DNA of 64,000 nucleotides from Streptococcus ictaluri 707-05 (GTDB lineage Bacteria; Bacillota; Bacilli; Lactobacillales; Streptococcaceae): NCBI RefSeq assembly GCF_000188015.2, contig NZ_AEUX02000008.1, positions 62,001 to 126,000 of the forward strand, read 5' to 3'. Shown piece by piece: positions 19,555 to 29,520 of this stretch (position 1 is its first letter; each line of letters starts with the position of its first letter). The notes under the pieces were generated by a model. It saw only the letters and a program-made list of their open reading frames with translations, ran no database searches and was not told where the DNA came from. The position numbers and the translations under genes were made by a program.

Positions 19555-20516
19555 ACCCATGGTGCTAGTTAATTTCAAAATATCTCAAATTGTAAGCTAG
19601 TATGATTTGTTCAATCCTCAATTGCAGCCCTGTCATGCCCCTATCCAGTGTTCGTTCCATATCAAAAAGGGAACAAAGTTCTGAAAATCTAGTCTCAATG
19701 GTTCGTCTCATAGCCATTAGTTTCCAATGATTATGCTGTTTAGCCCCTTCCATATTTTGACGCAAGGGAGTCCAGAGGTGATAGCCATTTTGCTTCAACT
19801 CATCTTTCAGCTCACGGTTAAGGTAACCTAAGTCTGCTAAAATGACGGATTGTTCACACCTTTCTAGCAACTCGTAAACTGCCTTAATATCATGAACAGA
19901 GGCTGGGCTGACAACATAATTCAGAATGTAGCCTGATAAGGTCACTAGCATGTGAACCTTAAAACCGTAAAACCACATATGTTTAGAGGCGGTGTAACCA
20001 ATATTAGCTATCCCATTGAAAAGTCTGACCCTGTGGTTACGAATAGATTGACAAAGTGGCAAAGGAAAGCTGTCTATAATAACAATGGTATTGGGAGAAA
20101 TTTGAGTGTTCATTGCCTGACGAATCACTTGAACCAGCCAAATCAACTGTCTTGCACGCCTATTAAAGCGACTTCTTTCTAGTAATGTACCGCAGGGAAA
20201 TAGCTGACAAATCCTATAAAAGTGACGTTGTGATTTAATACCTAGTTCAGCTTGTAATAGCAGTAAAACTAGAAGAGATTGGTCTGAAACTTTGGACAGA
20301 CAGACGTTACGACGGTGTTTGAAGTCTTCCGGACAATAATCTTGATAAAACTGAGAACAAATTTTTGATAATTGACGCATATTCCATTGTAAGTGATGGG
20401 ATTTAGCTGTATACTGTAAGTGGCTCATTTGGACTAACCTCCTGTTTGTGTAGGCACTTACAGTATAGTCCTTTTGGGCTTTTTATTGTATTTTGAGATT
20501 AACTAGCACCACGGGT
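19555..20516 (-). mobile_element. IS982-family insertion sequence inside comEA
   Basis: 962 bp, bounded by inverted ends ACCCATGGTGCTAGTTAAT and the complement of ATTAACTAGCACCACGGGT (one mismatch). AAACTTA is repeated directly at 19548-19554 and 20517-20523 as target duplication. The transposase is intact and the ends nearly perfect, so insertion is probably recent and the element may still be mobile. Confidence 0.93.
19565..20428 (-). CDS. IS982-family transposase
   Basis: 287 residues, complete. DDE-type nuclease with VIIDSFPLPLC (first D, near residue 118), VILADLGYLN (second D, near 197) and RRTIETRFSEL (E, near 246), the arrangement of IS982-family transposases. GAGGTTAG precedes the ATG on this strand. 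It is the only gene of the element and lies opposite to comEA. No frameshift seen. Confidence 0.92.
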   Translation of the reverse strand: MSHLQYTAKSHHLQWNMRQLSKICSQFYQDYCPEDFKHRRNVCLSKVSDQSLLVLLLLQAELGIKSQRHFYRICQLFPCGTLLERSRFNRRARQLIWLVQVIRQAMNTQISPNTIVIIDSFPLPLCQSIRNHRVRLFNGIANIGYTASKHMWFYGFKVHMLVTLSGYILNYVVSPASVHDIKAVYELLERCEQSVILADLGYLNRELKDELKQNGYHLWTPLRQNMEGAKQHNHWKLMAMRRTIETRFSELCSLFDMERTLDRGMTGLQLRIEQIILAYNLRYFEIN

Positions 20517-20700
20517 AAACTTAATATTAACAAGGCAAGTTTATCAGAACTTCAGGAAATCTCTGGAATAGGTGCTAAACGTGCTCAAGATATTATCGAT
20601 ACCAGAGATAGCAGAGGGGGATTTAAAAAATTAGAAGACTTAAAAGAAGTATCTGGTATCGGAGAGAAAACACTGGAAAGGCTCAAAGAGGCTATTCGTC

Positions 20701-22921
20701 TTGATTAAAAGCTTTCCTCTTAGGCCGATTCAAATGGCATTTTTAGTCATGCTTCTTTTTTACACGATTTATAGTTACCAATTGTCTTTATTGATTTTAG
20801 CTATTATAGCCCTTGCTTTATTATGTAATCGTTTTGGGATAAAAGAGACTTTATTCATTTTATTGCTATTATCCTTATTTTCTGGCTTTTTTACTTATCG
20901 AAATAGTCAAGCTAGCCGTGCGGAGGCAAGTGCTCCCCAAAGTATTCCTTATCTAGATATTATTCCAGACAGCATCACGATTAATGGTGACCAAATGGCT
21001 TTTACTGGACGTTATCGTACTAATCATTACCAAGTGTTTTACAGGTTCACTCAGAAAGAAGAGGCTGATCGCTTTAAGAAAGAGACAGGATTCTTAAGGT
21101 TAAAAGGTGATTTAAAGCTGGAAAAAGTGACTGGAAAACGTAATTTTAATGGCTTTGACTACCAAGCTTATTTAAGGAATCAAGGAATTTATCACATCAT
21201 AAGAGTCAATGATATTAATTCGTTGACGACTCAAAAAATAAGACATTTAAGAGACTATAGTCATTATCTGAGACGAGCAGCTATTGTTTGGAGTCAAGAG
21301 AAGTTTCCAAAGCCAATGAGTCATTATATGACAGGACTCTTATTTGGTTATTTAGATAAGTCATTTGGTCAAATGACAGAGCTTTATAGCCAATTAGGCA
21401 TTATTCATCTTTTTGCTTTATCAGGGATGCAAGTTGGCTTTTTTCTACAACTGTTCAGACGATTATTGGTCTTACTTAATATCCCCCTAGCTACTATATG
21501 TGTGTTGGAGTTACTCTTTGCCTTTTGTTATGCGGGAATGACAGGTTACAGTGTCTCAGTCATTAGAAGTCTTATGCAAGCACAGTTTAGACATCTAGGC
21601 TTGAAAGGACTAGATAATTTGTCTATAACTTTTTTGGTGATGCTTGTTTGGGACCCTTATTTTCTGTTGACCATAGGAGGAGTGCTTTCTTTTGCCTATG
21701 CTTTTATGTTAACTAGTCTATCCTTTGAAGAGTTAGAAGGTTTCAAAAAAACCTTAGCCATGACTTTTGCTATTACGGTAGGGATGTTACCTTTATTGCT
21801 TTATTATTTTGCAAGCTTTAATCCTCTTTCCATTGTTTTAACTGCTTTTTTATCTTTACTTTTTGATGGCTTATTATTACCCCTACTAACCTTGTCATTT
21901 GTCTTATCTCCTTTTTTAAAGATGAGTCTGTTTAACATCGGCTTTGTTGGATTGGAGAAACTCATGATACTTCTAGGCCAATGCTTTAGTAAACCAATAG
22001 TTTTTGGAAGTCCTCAATTGCTCCACTTGCTCTTATGTTTGACTTGTTTAGTTTATTGGTATGATCACCGATCTCATCGAATAAAAGCATTTGTGTCTTC
22101 TATGGTCTTTTTTCTGACTATAGCCAGTATCAGTTGGCCATTGGGTAACGAAGTAACTATGGTCGATATTGGTCAAGGAGATAGTATCTTTATTCGCGAT
22201 TGGCAAAATAAGACTTTGTTAATTGATGTCGGAGGCATTGTGCAGTTTGGTAGGCAAGAAAGCTGGCGACAAAGGCATAGCACAAGCAATGCAGAAAAAA
22301 CTCTTATTCCTTACTTACGTAGCCGAGGAATGACAAAGATTGATCAGATTGTGTTAACGCATACCGATACAGATCATATCGGAGATATGGAAGAAGTTGT
22401 TAAGGCTTTTAGAGTAAGGGAAATCTTAATCAGTCAAGGTAGTTTAAGTTCTGGTCAATTTGTGAAGAGACTTAAGGCATTAAAGGTCTCTGTTAGGGTA
22501 GTATCAGCTAGTGACAAAATTCCTATCATGGGAAGTCATTTACATGTTCTTTATCCTTGGGAAATGGGCGATGGTAAGAATAATGATTCGCTTGTCCTGT
22601 ATGGTAAACTTTTAAGCCATTACTTTCTCTTTACAGGTGATTTGGAAGCTGAAGGAGAAGAAGCTTTACGAAAACGCTACCCTCATTTACCAGTAGATAT
22701 TCTAAAAGCAGGACATTATGGATCAAAAGGGTCTTCCAGTGAAGCATTGTTAGATCATATCAATCCTAAAATAGCACTCTTGTCTGCAGGCGAACATAAC
22801 CGTTACAAACATCCCCATCAAGAAACGCTTGAACGATTTCATTAGCTATTATCGGACAGATCAGCAGGGTGCTATTCGTTTTCGAGGTTGGAGACAATGG
22901 CAAATAGAAACTTGTCGATAA
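20701..22921 (+). pseudogene. comEC: Competence DNA channel ComEC/Rec2 with frameshifted C terminus
   Basis: ComEC forms the membrane channel for single-stranded DNA during transformation. It starts at a TTG overlapping the comEA stop by 8 bases. N-terminal OB-like region, about ten membrane helices with LFALSGMQVGF (competence domain), then a metallo-beta-lactamase domain with MVDIGQGDSIFI, LTHTDTDHIGDM and GDLEAEGE. The frame ends at 22845 after ETLERFH. The other frame continues with NDFISYYRTDQQGAIRFRG to a TAA at 22921, so about 35 residues are cut. CTTGAACGATTTC could derive from CTT followed by two GAACGATT units losing one. Confidence 0.85.
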
Positions 22922-22970
22922 GCTCACATTAATGGATAAGAATTGACTTAGAAGATGTTATAATAATAGT

Positions 22971-24008
22971 ATGATTGCAATAGAAAAAGTAGCACAATTA
23001 CATAAAGATAATATCGGATCATTAACCCTTATTACAGGTGAAGATGTTGGACAGTTTAGTCAAATGAAAGACCTTCTGATGAAAGCCATTGCTTTTGACA
23101 AAGAAGATTTAACTTACTCTTATTTTGACATGTCTGAAACTCCTTATCAAGATGCTGAAATGGACTTAGTAAGCATGCCTTTTTTTGCGGATCACAAATT
23201 TGTTATCTTTGACCATTTTCTAGATTTAACCACCAGTAAAAAGTCATATTTGAAAGAGAAAGACTTAAAATCTTTTGAAGCTTATCTAGAAAAACCACTA
23301 GAAACTAGTAGACTTATTATTTTGGCACCAGGTAAGCTGGATGGTAAGCGTCGCTTAGTGAAACTTTTGAAAAGAGATGCGCTTATTTTAGAAGCCAACC
23401 CATTAAATGAGAATGAACTAAAGCAGTATTTTCAAAAGCAAGCGAAACAAATGGGGCTAAGATTTGATAGCGGTGTGTTTGATAAGCTATTGGTAACATC
23501 TAATTATGAGTTTAGTCAGATAAGTAAACATTTGGCATTTCTCAAATCCTTCAAAAAAGAAGGATCAATCACTTTAGAAGATATTGACCAAGCTATTCCC
23601 AAAAGTTTACAAGATAATATTTTTGAGTTGACTAACTGTATTTTGCAAAAAAAAGTAGACGATGCTAGAGAATTAGTTCATGATTTAAGGTTATCTGGCG
23701 AAGATGACATTAAACTAATTGCCATTATGTTAGGTCAGCTTCGTTTATTCTTACAAATAGCTATTTTACTTAAGTCAGGTAAAAGTGAAGGTCAGATAGT
23801 GACTAACTTGTCTGATTTTTTAGGCAGATGGGTCAATCCTTATCAAGTCAAATATGCGATTAGAGACTCAAGAACATTATCACAACCTTTTCTAAAAGAA
23901 GCCATCAAAATACTAATTGAGACAGATTATCAGATTAAAAGTGGCCTTTACGATAAAGATTATCTTTTTGATATTGCCTTGCTTAAATTAATAACGCTTT
24001 CTAATTAA
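22971..24008 (+). CDS. holA: DNA polymerase III delta subunit
   Basis: Clamp-loader subunit that opens the beta clamp and works with gamma/tau (dnaX, 35 kb downstream here) and delta prime. 345 residues, the usual size. Seen: N-terminal LITGEDVGQFSQMKDLL, a degenerate AAA+ fold without Walker A, YSYFDMSETPYQDAEMDLVSMPFF (in part: DLVSMPFFADHKFVIF), and the collar domain with LIAIMLGQLRLFLQIAIL. Follows comEC as in other streptococci, then sodA. Intact. Confidence 0.92.
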   Translation: MIAIEKVAQLHKDNIGSLTLITGEDVGQFSQMKDLLMKAIAFDKEDLTYSYFDMSETPYQDAEMDLVSMPFFADHKFVIFDHFLDLTTSKKSYLKEKDLKSFEAYLEKPLETSRLIILAPGKLDGKRRLVKLLKRDALILEANPLNENELKQYFQKQAKQMGLRFDSGVFDKLLVTSNYEFSQISKHLAFLKSFKKEGSITLEDIDQAIPKSLQDNIFELTNCILQKKVDDARELVHDLRLSGEDDIKLIAIMLGQLRLFLQIAILLKSGKSEGQIVTNLSDFLGRWVNPYQVKYAIRDSRTLSQPFLKEAIKILIETDYQIKSGLYDKDYLFDIALLKLITLSN

Positions 24009-24106
24009 AAGAGAGTAAACGCTTTCTTTTCTATAATCAAATTAGTTGAAAGCTCCCTTATTTTGCGATAAGATAGAGCTATAATAAAGGAAAAGAGGAA
24101 CGAAAA

Positions 24107-24715
24107 ATGGCTATTATTTTACCAGAACTTCCATACGCTTATGACGCTCTTGAACCACAAATTGACGCTGAAACAATGACGCTTCATCACGATAAGCACC
24201 ATGCGACTTATGTTGCGAATGCTAATGCAGCGCTTGAAAAGCATCCAGAAATCGGAGAGGACTTAGAAGCATTACTATCAGATGTAACCTCTATTCCAGC
24301 TGATATTCGTCAAGCCCTTATCAACAATGGTGGTGGACATTTAAATCACGCTCTTTTCTGGGAATTATTATCACCTGAAAAACAAGACATCACTGAAGAT
24401 GTAGCAACTGCTATTGACCAAGCATTTGGCTCTTTTGATGCCTTTAAAGAACAATTTACTGCCGCAGCAACAGGACGTTTTGGTTCTGGATGGGCTTGGT
24501 TAGTTGTTAACAAAGAAGGTCAACTTGAAATCACGTCAACTGCAAATCAAGATACACCTATTTCAGAAGGTAAAAAACCAATTTTGGCACTCGATGTTTG
24601 GGAACATGCTTATTACCTAAACTATCGTAATGTACGTCCAAATTATATCAAAGCATTCTTTGAGATTATTAACTGGAAAAAAGTCTCTGAACTTTATCAA
24701 GCAGCAAAAGCATAA
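24107..24715 (+). CDS. sodA: Superoxide dismutase (Mn/Fe family)
   Basis: Cytoplasmic enzyme converting superoxide to hydrogen peroxide and oxygen; streptococci have only this SOD. 202 residues. Metal ligands are visible as H27 in [14 protein letters not shown] in [10 protein letters not shown], and D/H in [20 protein letters not shown]-type and GSGWAWLV blocks are present. AAGAGGAACGAAAA precedes the ATG, with TATAAT near 24080. A terminator (24720-24751) follows. Intact. Confidence 0.96.
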   Translation: MAIILPELPYAYDALEPQIDAETMTLHHDKHHATYVANANAALEKHPEIGEDLEALLSDVTSIPADIRQALINNGGGHLNHALFWELLSPEKQDITEDVATAIDQAFGSFDAFKEQFTAAATGRFGSGWAWLVVNKEGQLEITSTANQDTPISEGKKPILALDVWEHAYYLNYRNVRPNYIKAFFEIINWKKVSELYQAAKA

Positions 24716-24719
24716 CACA

Positions 24720-24751
24720 TGGTACCAATCTCAAAGGAGATTGGTTTTTAA
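24720..24751 (+). terminator. Terminator after sodA
   Basis: ACCAATCTC pairs with GAGATTGGT over a short loop and runs into TTTT. Confidence 0.85.
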
Positions 24752-24785
24752 GATGTCTTTGGAGAGATTTTTAAATGGTTTGAGT

Positions 24786-25977
24786 AAATAAAAAATAATC
24801 CCGCGTTGTAAAATGAAGTGCAACAAAAAAGACATGTTCGTCTGATATACTAGAATTCCCCAATTCAGTATGGAAAGCAGATGAACATGTCCAACATTAA
24901 TTCTACCAGAAAATCATCCTATTCTCATCTTTCAGCCACAGAACGGGGTGAAATTGCTGCTTATCTTAAAATGGGAAAGAAACCCGCTGAGATTGCTCGA
25001 CTCTTGGGTCGTCACCGTTCTACAATCTGCCGAGAAATAAAACGTGGTTCAGTAGAACAGGTAAAGGATAAGAATGGAAAACAAACCTTCTTCAACGCCT
25101 ATTTTGCTGATAGTGGGCAACGTGTCTATGAAACCAATCGTCAAAAGAGTTCTTATCTCAAGTTGAATGACTGCTCCGCTAGGTTCATTGAACAATTAGA
25201 ATCTGCCTTGACGGCTAACATTCGTCTCCATAGTGTGGATAGTTTTGTTCAGACTTACAAAGTGAACCATCCTGAAGAAGTCGTCCCCTCTACCAAAACG
25301 ATTTATCGTTATATCAAAGAGGGGGTATTAGCTATTAAACCAATCGATTTGCCTAAGATGGTTAGTATCAGAAAACGTTCTAAGAAAGTCATGAAGACGA
25401 ATAAGAAGACTTTAGGTAAATCTATCGAAGAACGTCCAGAATATATTAATGATCGTTCTGAATTTGGGCATTGGGAGATTGATTTGGTTCTCGGCAAGAA
25501 ACCAAAGGTGAAGCTGTTATGTTGACTTTGGTAGAGCGCCAGACACGCTATGCACTAGGAGTTAAGCTAGAAGACAAGCAGTCCCAAACCATTAACCGAG
25601 CTGTCACGCATCTCATCAGTCAGTATCCTATTGCATCCATCACAGCGGATAATGGTTCTGAGTTTAGTTTACTCTCAAACTTAGAAGCTGTTGAAGTTTA
25701 CTTTGCACATCCCTATTCTTCACATGAGAGAGGAACAAACGAGAACTTCAATGGCCTCCTCAGAGAATATGTCCCTAAAGGAGTCTCACTTAATCCACTA
25801 ACCTCTGAAGAACTTGACAATTATATTACTGCCATCAATGAGCGCCCAAGACGACTTCTTCAATATCAATCCTCAAAATTCCTGTTTGATCTATCCCGAA
25901 CAGCTTAACATCTGGAACTCTAGTTATCTATGAACTGGTTGCACTTGACTTGACAACTTGCGGAAATAAAAAATAAT
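24786..25977 (+). mobile_element. IS30-family insertion sequence, copy 2, flanked by 14-bp direct repeats
   Basis: Body from CCCGCG to GCGG is about 1164 bp, two bases shorter than copy 1; the difference is fully explained by one inserted and one deleted base. Only a few substitutions separate the copies. AAATAAAAAATAAT lies at both ends (24786-24799 and 25964-25977). Either this is an unusually long target duplication or part of the element end. It sits between sodA and the serine hydrolase gene without breaking either. Confidence 0.88.
24881..25908 (+). pseudogene. IS30-family transposase, -1 frameshift
   Basis: Same protein as in copy 1, with an intact N-terminal half including GRHRSTICREIKRG. 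The A run at 25499-25501 has three A where copy 1 has four, so the frame shifts just after EIDLVLGKK, between the first and second catalytic aspartates. The remainder (TADNGSEF, ERGTNENFN) is readable from an ATG at 25519. The lesion differs from that in copy 1. Confidence 0.9.
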
Positions 25978-26047
25978 AGTCTATCCTCATCAATTACCTT
26001 GCATTTTTGAGATAATTCTTTAGAATAGAAATGTTAGGAGAATTTAG

Positions 26048-26941
26048 GTGTTTAGGGATAGAAAAAAAGTAATGATTATTAGTGTGTTGGGTCTCATATT
26101 TTTGATGTCACTAGTGATCTTTTTGATTGTAAAGACTGCCAATAAAGGCTCTATAAAAAGAGAAAGAACGGTCAAGGCCTATTTAGATGAGTTTGGGATT
26201 GATTATTCAAAAGTTGCTTTTTCTTACAAAGATTTAGAAACGGGTAAGGTCTTTTCGATGAATGACAATCAACCTATGACAGCAGGAAGCACCTATAAAC
26301 TTCCATTAAATATGTTAGTTGTTGATGAAGTGGTTAAAGGGAATTTATCCTTGACTGAGCGCTTTGACATTACCCAGTCAGGATATGAATACCAAAAAGA
26401 ACATGATGCCTATGTTGCTCAGTTTGCTGGTGCCATGACCATTCCTGATATGCAAGAATATTCCTTAGTATATTCTGAAAATACTCCTGCTTATGCTTTA
26501 GCAGAACGCTTGGGTGGTATGAATGCTTTTTATGGCGCCTTAGGGCGTTATGGAAAAGCTAAGGGACAAATCCCGACCATTCAAAAAGAAGGCAATAAAA
26601 CGACAACAGATTATTACCTTCAAGTTCTGGACTATTTATGGAAACATCAAGATAAATACCAAGATATTTTATACTTTATTGGAGAATCCTTTCCAAATCT
26701 TTATTATAAGACCTACTTATCCGATATCAGCATCTATCAAAAGCCAGGTTATGTCCGAGAAGCGCTCAATGTGGGAGCAATTGTCTGTGAGAAGTCACCC
26801 TACCTCATTGCGCTCTACTCAGCTTACCTGGGTGGTGCCGATGAGAATTCAGAGGAAGTCGATGTCTTAGGATATAACCAATTGGTAAATCTCACTTATG
26901 TCATCAACGAATGGCACCGTGTTAATCAAAATAAAGACTAA
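26048..26941 (+). CDS. Membrane-anchored beta-lactamase-like serine hydrolase
   Basis: 297 residues. N-terminal transmembrane anchor (residues 9-28), then an extracytoplasmic domain of the class A beta-lactamase/transpeptidase fold. Motifs: SxxK in GSTYKLP (near residue 80), YSEN (near 142) in the place of SDN, and KPG in YQKPGYV (near 233) in the place of KTG. The last two are weakened compared with true beta-lactamases. Family members in streptococci are generally annotated serine hydrolase of unknown substrate; a wall-peptide role is likely. GTG start after AGGAGAATTTAG. Stop overlaps the inverted repeat that follows. Confidence 0.75.
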   Translation: MFRDRKKVMIISVLGLIFLMSLVIFLIVKTANKGSIKRERTVKAYLDEFGIDYSKVAFSYKDLETGKVFSMNDNQPMTAGSTYKLPLNMLVVDEVVKGNLSLTERFDITQSGYEYQKEHDAYVAQFAGAMTIPDMQEYSLVYSENTPAYALAERLGGMNAFYGALGRYGKAKGQIPTIQKEGNKTTTDYYLQVLDYLWKHQDKYQDILYFIGESFPNLYYKTYLSDISIYQKPGYVREALNVGAIVCEKSPYLIALYSAYLGGADENSEEVDVLGYNQLVNLTYVINEWHRVNQNKD

Positions 26942-27106
26942 AAGAGCCTGGGACAAAAGCTCGTCGACAATTAGAAAAAACGAACAAAGATAGACTTAAA
27001 ACTTTGATAAGCTGTCTTTGTTCGTTTTTATTTCTATTTTGTTAACAAATCAGAACAGGTAATGTAGAATTTCTAAAATGAAAATCTTTTTGTCCCAGAC
27101 TCTTTT
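26941..27106. repeat. Small inverted-repeat element (MITE-like), 166 bp
   Basis: Ends are near-perfect 19-20 bp inverted repeats, AAAAGAGCCTGGGACAAAA and the complement of TTTTGTCCCAGACTCTTTT (one mismatch). Inside is a second hairpin, AACGAACAAAGA / TCTTTGTTCGTT, at about 26979-27026. It has no gene. GCCTGGGACAAAA-type elements recur in streptococcal intergenic regions. Here it lies between convergent genes and probably also terminates both. Confidence 0.75.
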
Positions 27107-27122
27107 GTGTTAATAGCAGTCA

Positions 27123-28343
27123 TTAGTGTGACTCTGATACAGCAGGACTGACTTGCTGGTTACTCTGGTAGTGTTCCAGCAATTTTTTGAATTGTTTGAT
27201 GGCTGCTTTGATTAATTGTTTAGCAGATTTTCCATGTCGGCTGAAGATTGGATGGTGCTTATCCGCTTGTTGTTGGATATCTGGAACCGCAAATGGTTTG
27301 TCTTGGTTAATAAGTACTTTTTCAATAAACTCAGGGTCAAAGTAATCAATGGGATCGATATCAAGCAGCTTATGGAGATCATTATTTTGGTTACCATAGT
27401 TAAAGGAGGCGCCGTTAATAATACTATTTTCTGTTAAGTTATCAGGATCTAAAGCAACCAGAAATTGTCCTGATTCCGATAGAATAAATTCGGAGTGAAA
27501 GTGGACTAACACTTTGTAATTGGACTGAGGTTTATTATCTGAGTAAAGAGGCTGAAAATTTCCCTCTTGATCTGTAACACTGGCCACCTTATTGTGATAG
27601 CGAGAGGACTCGTAAAGACTGTATGCTTCTTCATCTAAGGTGGCTAGGTATTTGGCTAGAGCATCTGAGTCATTAAGAGCCTGACCACCAAAATGGTTAC
27701 GAACCCATTGCATCTGCTGTGATGAAATCAAGTAACGTAATTGATGAATTTGTCGATTGAGACTGGTATAGGGGATTTTTTCCTCATGACTATAATAAAG
27801 TTGAATCAAAAAAGACAGTCGATCCCAAAAAGGATGAGAAGGATCTAACTCAGAAGAAAAGCGATTTAGAAGCCTTTTGGTTTCTTGTGATTTGCCACTA
27901 AGTTCACTAGGCATTCTGAGGTACTTGAGAAGAAGCTTTAGTTTTCTTTCGGCTTCAATAGTAGTTTGTGCCGTGGGCTCTTGGGACCAAAGCTTCTCAA
28001 AAGCAACTGAGCCAATGGTATGTATGGCCTGATAGTGCTTTTTAAAAGAGTAAGACGTTTTTTCTGGCTTTAGCTCTTTAAAAAAGCCTTTTTTGATGGC
28101 TTGGTAAGACCAACCATCTTCCACTAATTTTTTCGAATAGATTAAAATGTCTTTTCGGAGCTGATTTTCTTGAGGAATACTTAAATTCTGAGGTTTTTTT
28201 TGAACCCTATAAAAGAGGGGGATAAGGTCACGATAAGCCCTATACTTGCTTTCAAAGCTTAAGCGTTCCTTTTCTAATTGACCAAAATGCCATAGAAAAG
28301 TAAGAAATAGCAAAAAAGCGATGCATTTTCCAACATATTTCAT
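27123..28343 (-). CDS. Anchored extracytoplasmic protein of unknown function
   Basis: 406 residues. One hydrophobic N-terminal segment (residues 6-20) followed directly by a charged, mostly helical region, so it is probably a membrane-anchored or secreted protein. No lipobox (no cysteine at the right place) and no LPxTG at the C terminus. Possible contact regions are SRYHNKVASVTDQEGNFQPL and FHSEFILSESGQFLVALDPDN (as short segments only: FHSEFILSESGQF). I do not recognise the family. It starts 10 bases beyond the queA stop on the same strand, so it is probably cotranscribed behind queA. Confidence 0.65.
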   Translation of the reverse strand: MKYVGKCIAFLLFLTFLWHFGQLEKERLSFESKYRAYRDLIPLFYRVQKKPQNLSIPQENQLRKDILIYSKKLVEDGWSYQAIKKGFFKELKPEKTSYSFKKHYQAIHTIGSVAFEKLWSQEPTAQTTIEAERKLKLLLKYLRMPSELSGKSQETKRLLNRFSSELDPSHPFWDRLSFLIQLYYSHEEKIPYTSLNRQIHQLRYLISSQQMQWVRNHFGGQALNDSDALAKYLATLDEEAYSLYESSRYHNKVASVTDQEGNFQPLYSDNKPQSNYKVLVHFHSEFILSESGQFLVALDPDNLTENSIINGASFNYGNQNNDLHKLLDIDPIDYFDPEFIEKVLINQDKPFAVPDIQQQADKHHPIFSRHGKSAKQLIKAAIKQFKKLLEHYQSNQQVSPAVSESH

Positions 28344-28352
28344 AAGATTGAT

Positions 28353-29381
28353 TTATTTGACAAACATGGCATCGCCAAAACTAAAGAATCGGTATTTTTC
28401 GTCAACGGCGTGTTTGTAGGCTTCTAAGACAAATTCACGTCCAGCAAAGGCTGAGACAAGCATCACAAGGGTTGATTTTGGCAGGTGGAAGTTTGTCGAA
28501 AAAGCATCAACGACCTTGAAGTCATAGCCTGGCTTAATAAAAATGTTGGTCCATCCTGAATCTGCCTGGATCTGTCCATTAAATTTACTACCGATAGTTT
28601 CTAAGGTACGGATTGACGTGGTTCCAACTGCCACCACACGTCCTCCAGAAGCTTTAACCTCTCGTAAGGTTTGAGCAGCTTCTTCAGAAAGAGAGTAGAA
28701 CTCAGAGTGCATGTCGTGTTGATCGACGTTCTCAACAGAAACGGGTCTAAAAGTCCCTAGACCTACATGAAGGGTTAGGTAAACGAGGTGAACGCCTTTG
28801 GCTTCAATTTTTTGAAGTAACTCTTGGGTAAAATGAAGGCCAGCTGTAGGTGCAGCAGCAGATCCGTTTTCTTTGGCGTAGACGGTTTGATAGCGTTCTG
28901 AGTCTTCTAATTTTTCATGAATATAAGGAGGAAGAGGCATTTCACCCAGACTTTCCAGAACTTCAAGAAAAATTCCCTCGTAACTGAAGGAAACAATTCG
29001 TCCACCATGCTCTAATTCGTCAAGGACAGTCGCCTTCAAACGCCCATCACCAAAGGAAATGCTAGCTCCCACTTTTAAGCGTTTGGCTGGTTTTGCTAAG
29101 ACTTCCCATTGATCTCCTTGCAGGTTCTTTAAAAGAAGGAGTTCCACATGACCATGTGTTTCTTCTTTTTCACCATAGAGGCGAGCAGGCAAAACGCGCG
29201 TGTTATTCATAACTAGGGTATCACCTGGGGCTAATTGATCAATAATATGGTCAAAATGGCTGTCGGTCATGGTCTTTTTGTCACGATCGATAATTAATAG
29301 TTTTGAACTATCCCTTTTTTCTAGGGGTGTTTGTGCAATCAGTTCCTCAGGGAGGTCAAAATCAAAATCATTGGTATTCAT
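28353..29381 (-). CDS. queA: S-adenosylmethionine:tRNA ribosyltransferase-isomerase
   Basis: Transfers ribose from SAM to preQ1-tRNA in queuosine synthesis. 342 residues. Seen: [13 protein letters not shown] at the start, [38 protein letters not shown], and C-terminal [19 protein letters not shown], all family hallmarks. AGGAGATATGTA precedes the ATG on this strand. Divergent from nagB across 200 bases. Intact. Confidence 0.95.
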   Translation of the reverse strand: MNTNDFDFDLPEELIAQTPLEKRDSSKLLIIDRDKKTMTDSHFDHIIDQLAPGDTLVMNNTRVLPARLYGEKEETHGHVELLLLKNLQGDQWEVLAKPAKRLKVGASISFGDGRLKATVLDELEHGGRIVSFSYEGIFLEVLESLGEMPLPPYIHEKLEDSERYQTVYAKENGSAAAPTAGLHFTQELLQKIEAKGVHLVYLTLHVGLGTFRPVSVENVDQHDMHSEFYSLSEEAAQTLREVKASGGRVVAVGTTSIRTLETIGSKFNGQIQADSGWTNIFIKPGYDFKVVDAFSTNFHLPKSTLVMLVSAFAGREFVLEAYKHAVDEKYRFFSFGDAMFVK

Positions 29382-29520
29382 TACATATCTCCTTCAATTC
29401 AAATACAGGCTATGTTAGAACGACTCTTAGTAATCCATAAGCCTTTCGCTAAATCTTTACTATTATAACACTTGTCCCTCGAGACGTCATCTGTCGTCTA
29501 TTGCTAAAAAAGGTCAGGAC

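Larger units (their letters stand above)
19062..20708 (+). pseudogene. comEA: Late competence DNA receptor ComEA, split by an IS982-family element
   Basis: ComEA binds incoming DNA at the outer membrane face. The 5' part encodes a membrane anchor (residues 20-42) and an SLBB domain (VDIKGAVQKEGVYQL, LTDAIALAGGL); it runs to VGKDKLN and then into the IS. The 3' part after the IS encodes the helix-hairpin-helix DNA-binding domain (KLNINKASLSELQEISGIGAKRAQDI ... shown here only as the motif SGIGAKRAQDI and SGIGEKTLERL). Both halves are in frame once the IS and one copy of the 7-bp target duplication are removed, giving about 225 residues. DNA uptake should be lost. Preceded by a CIN-box. Confidence 0.93.
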
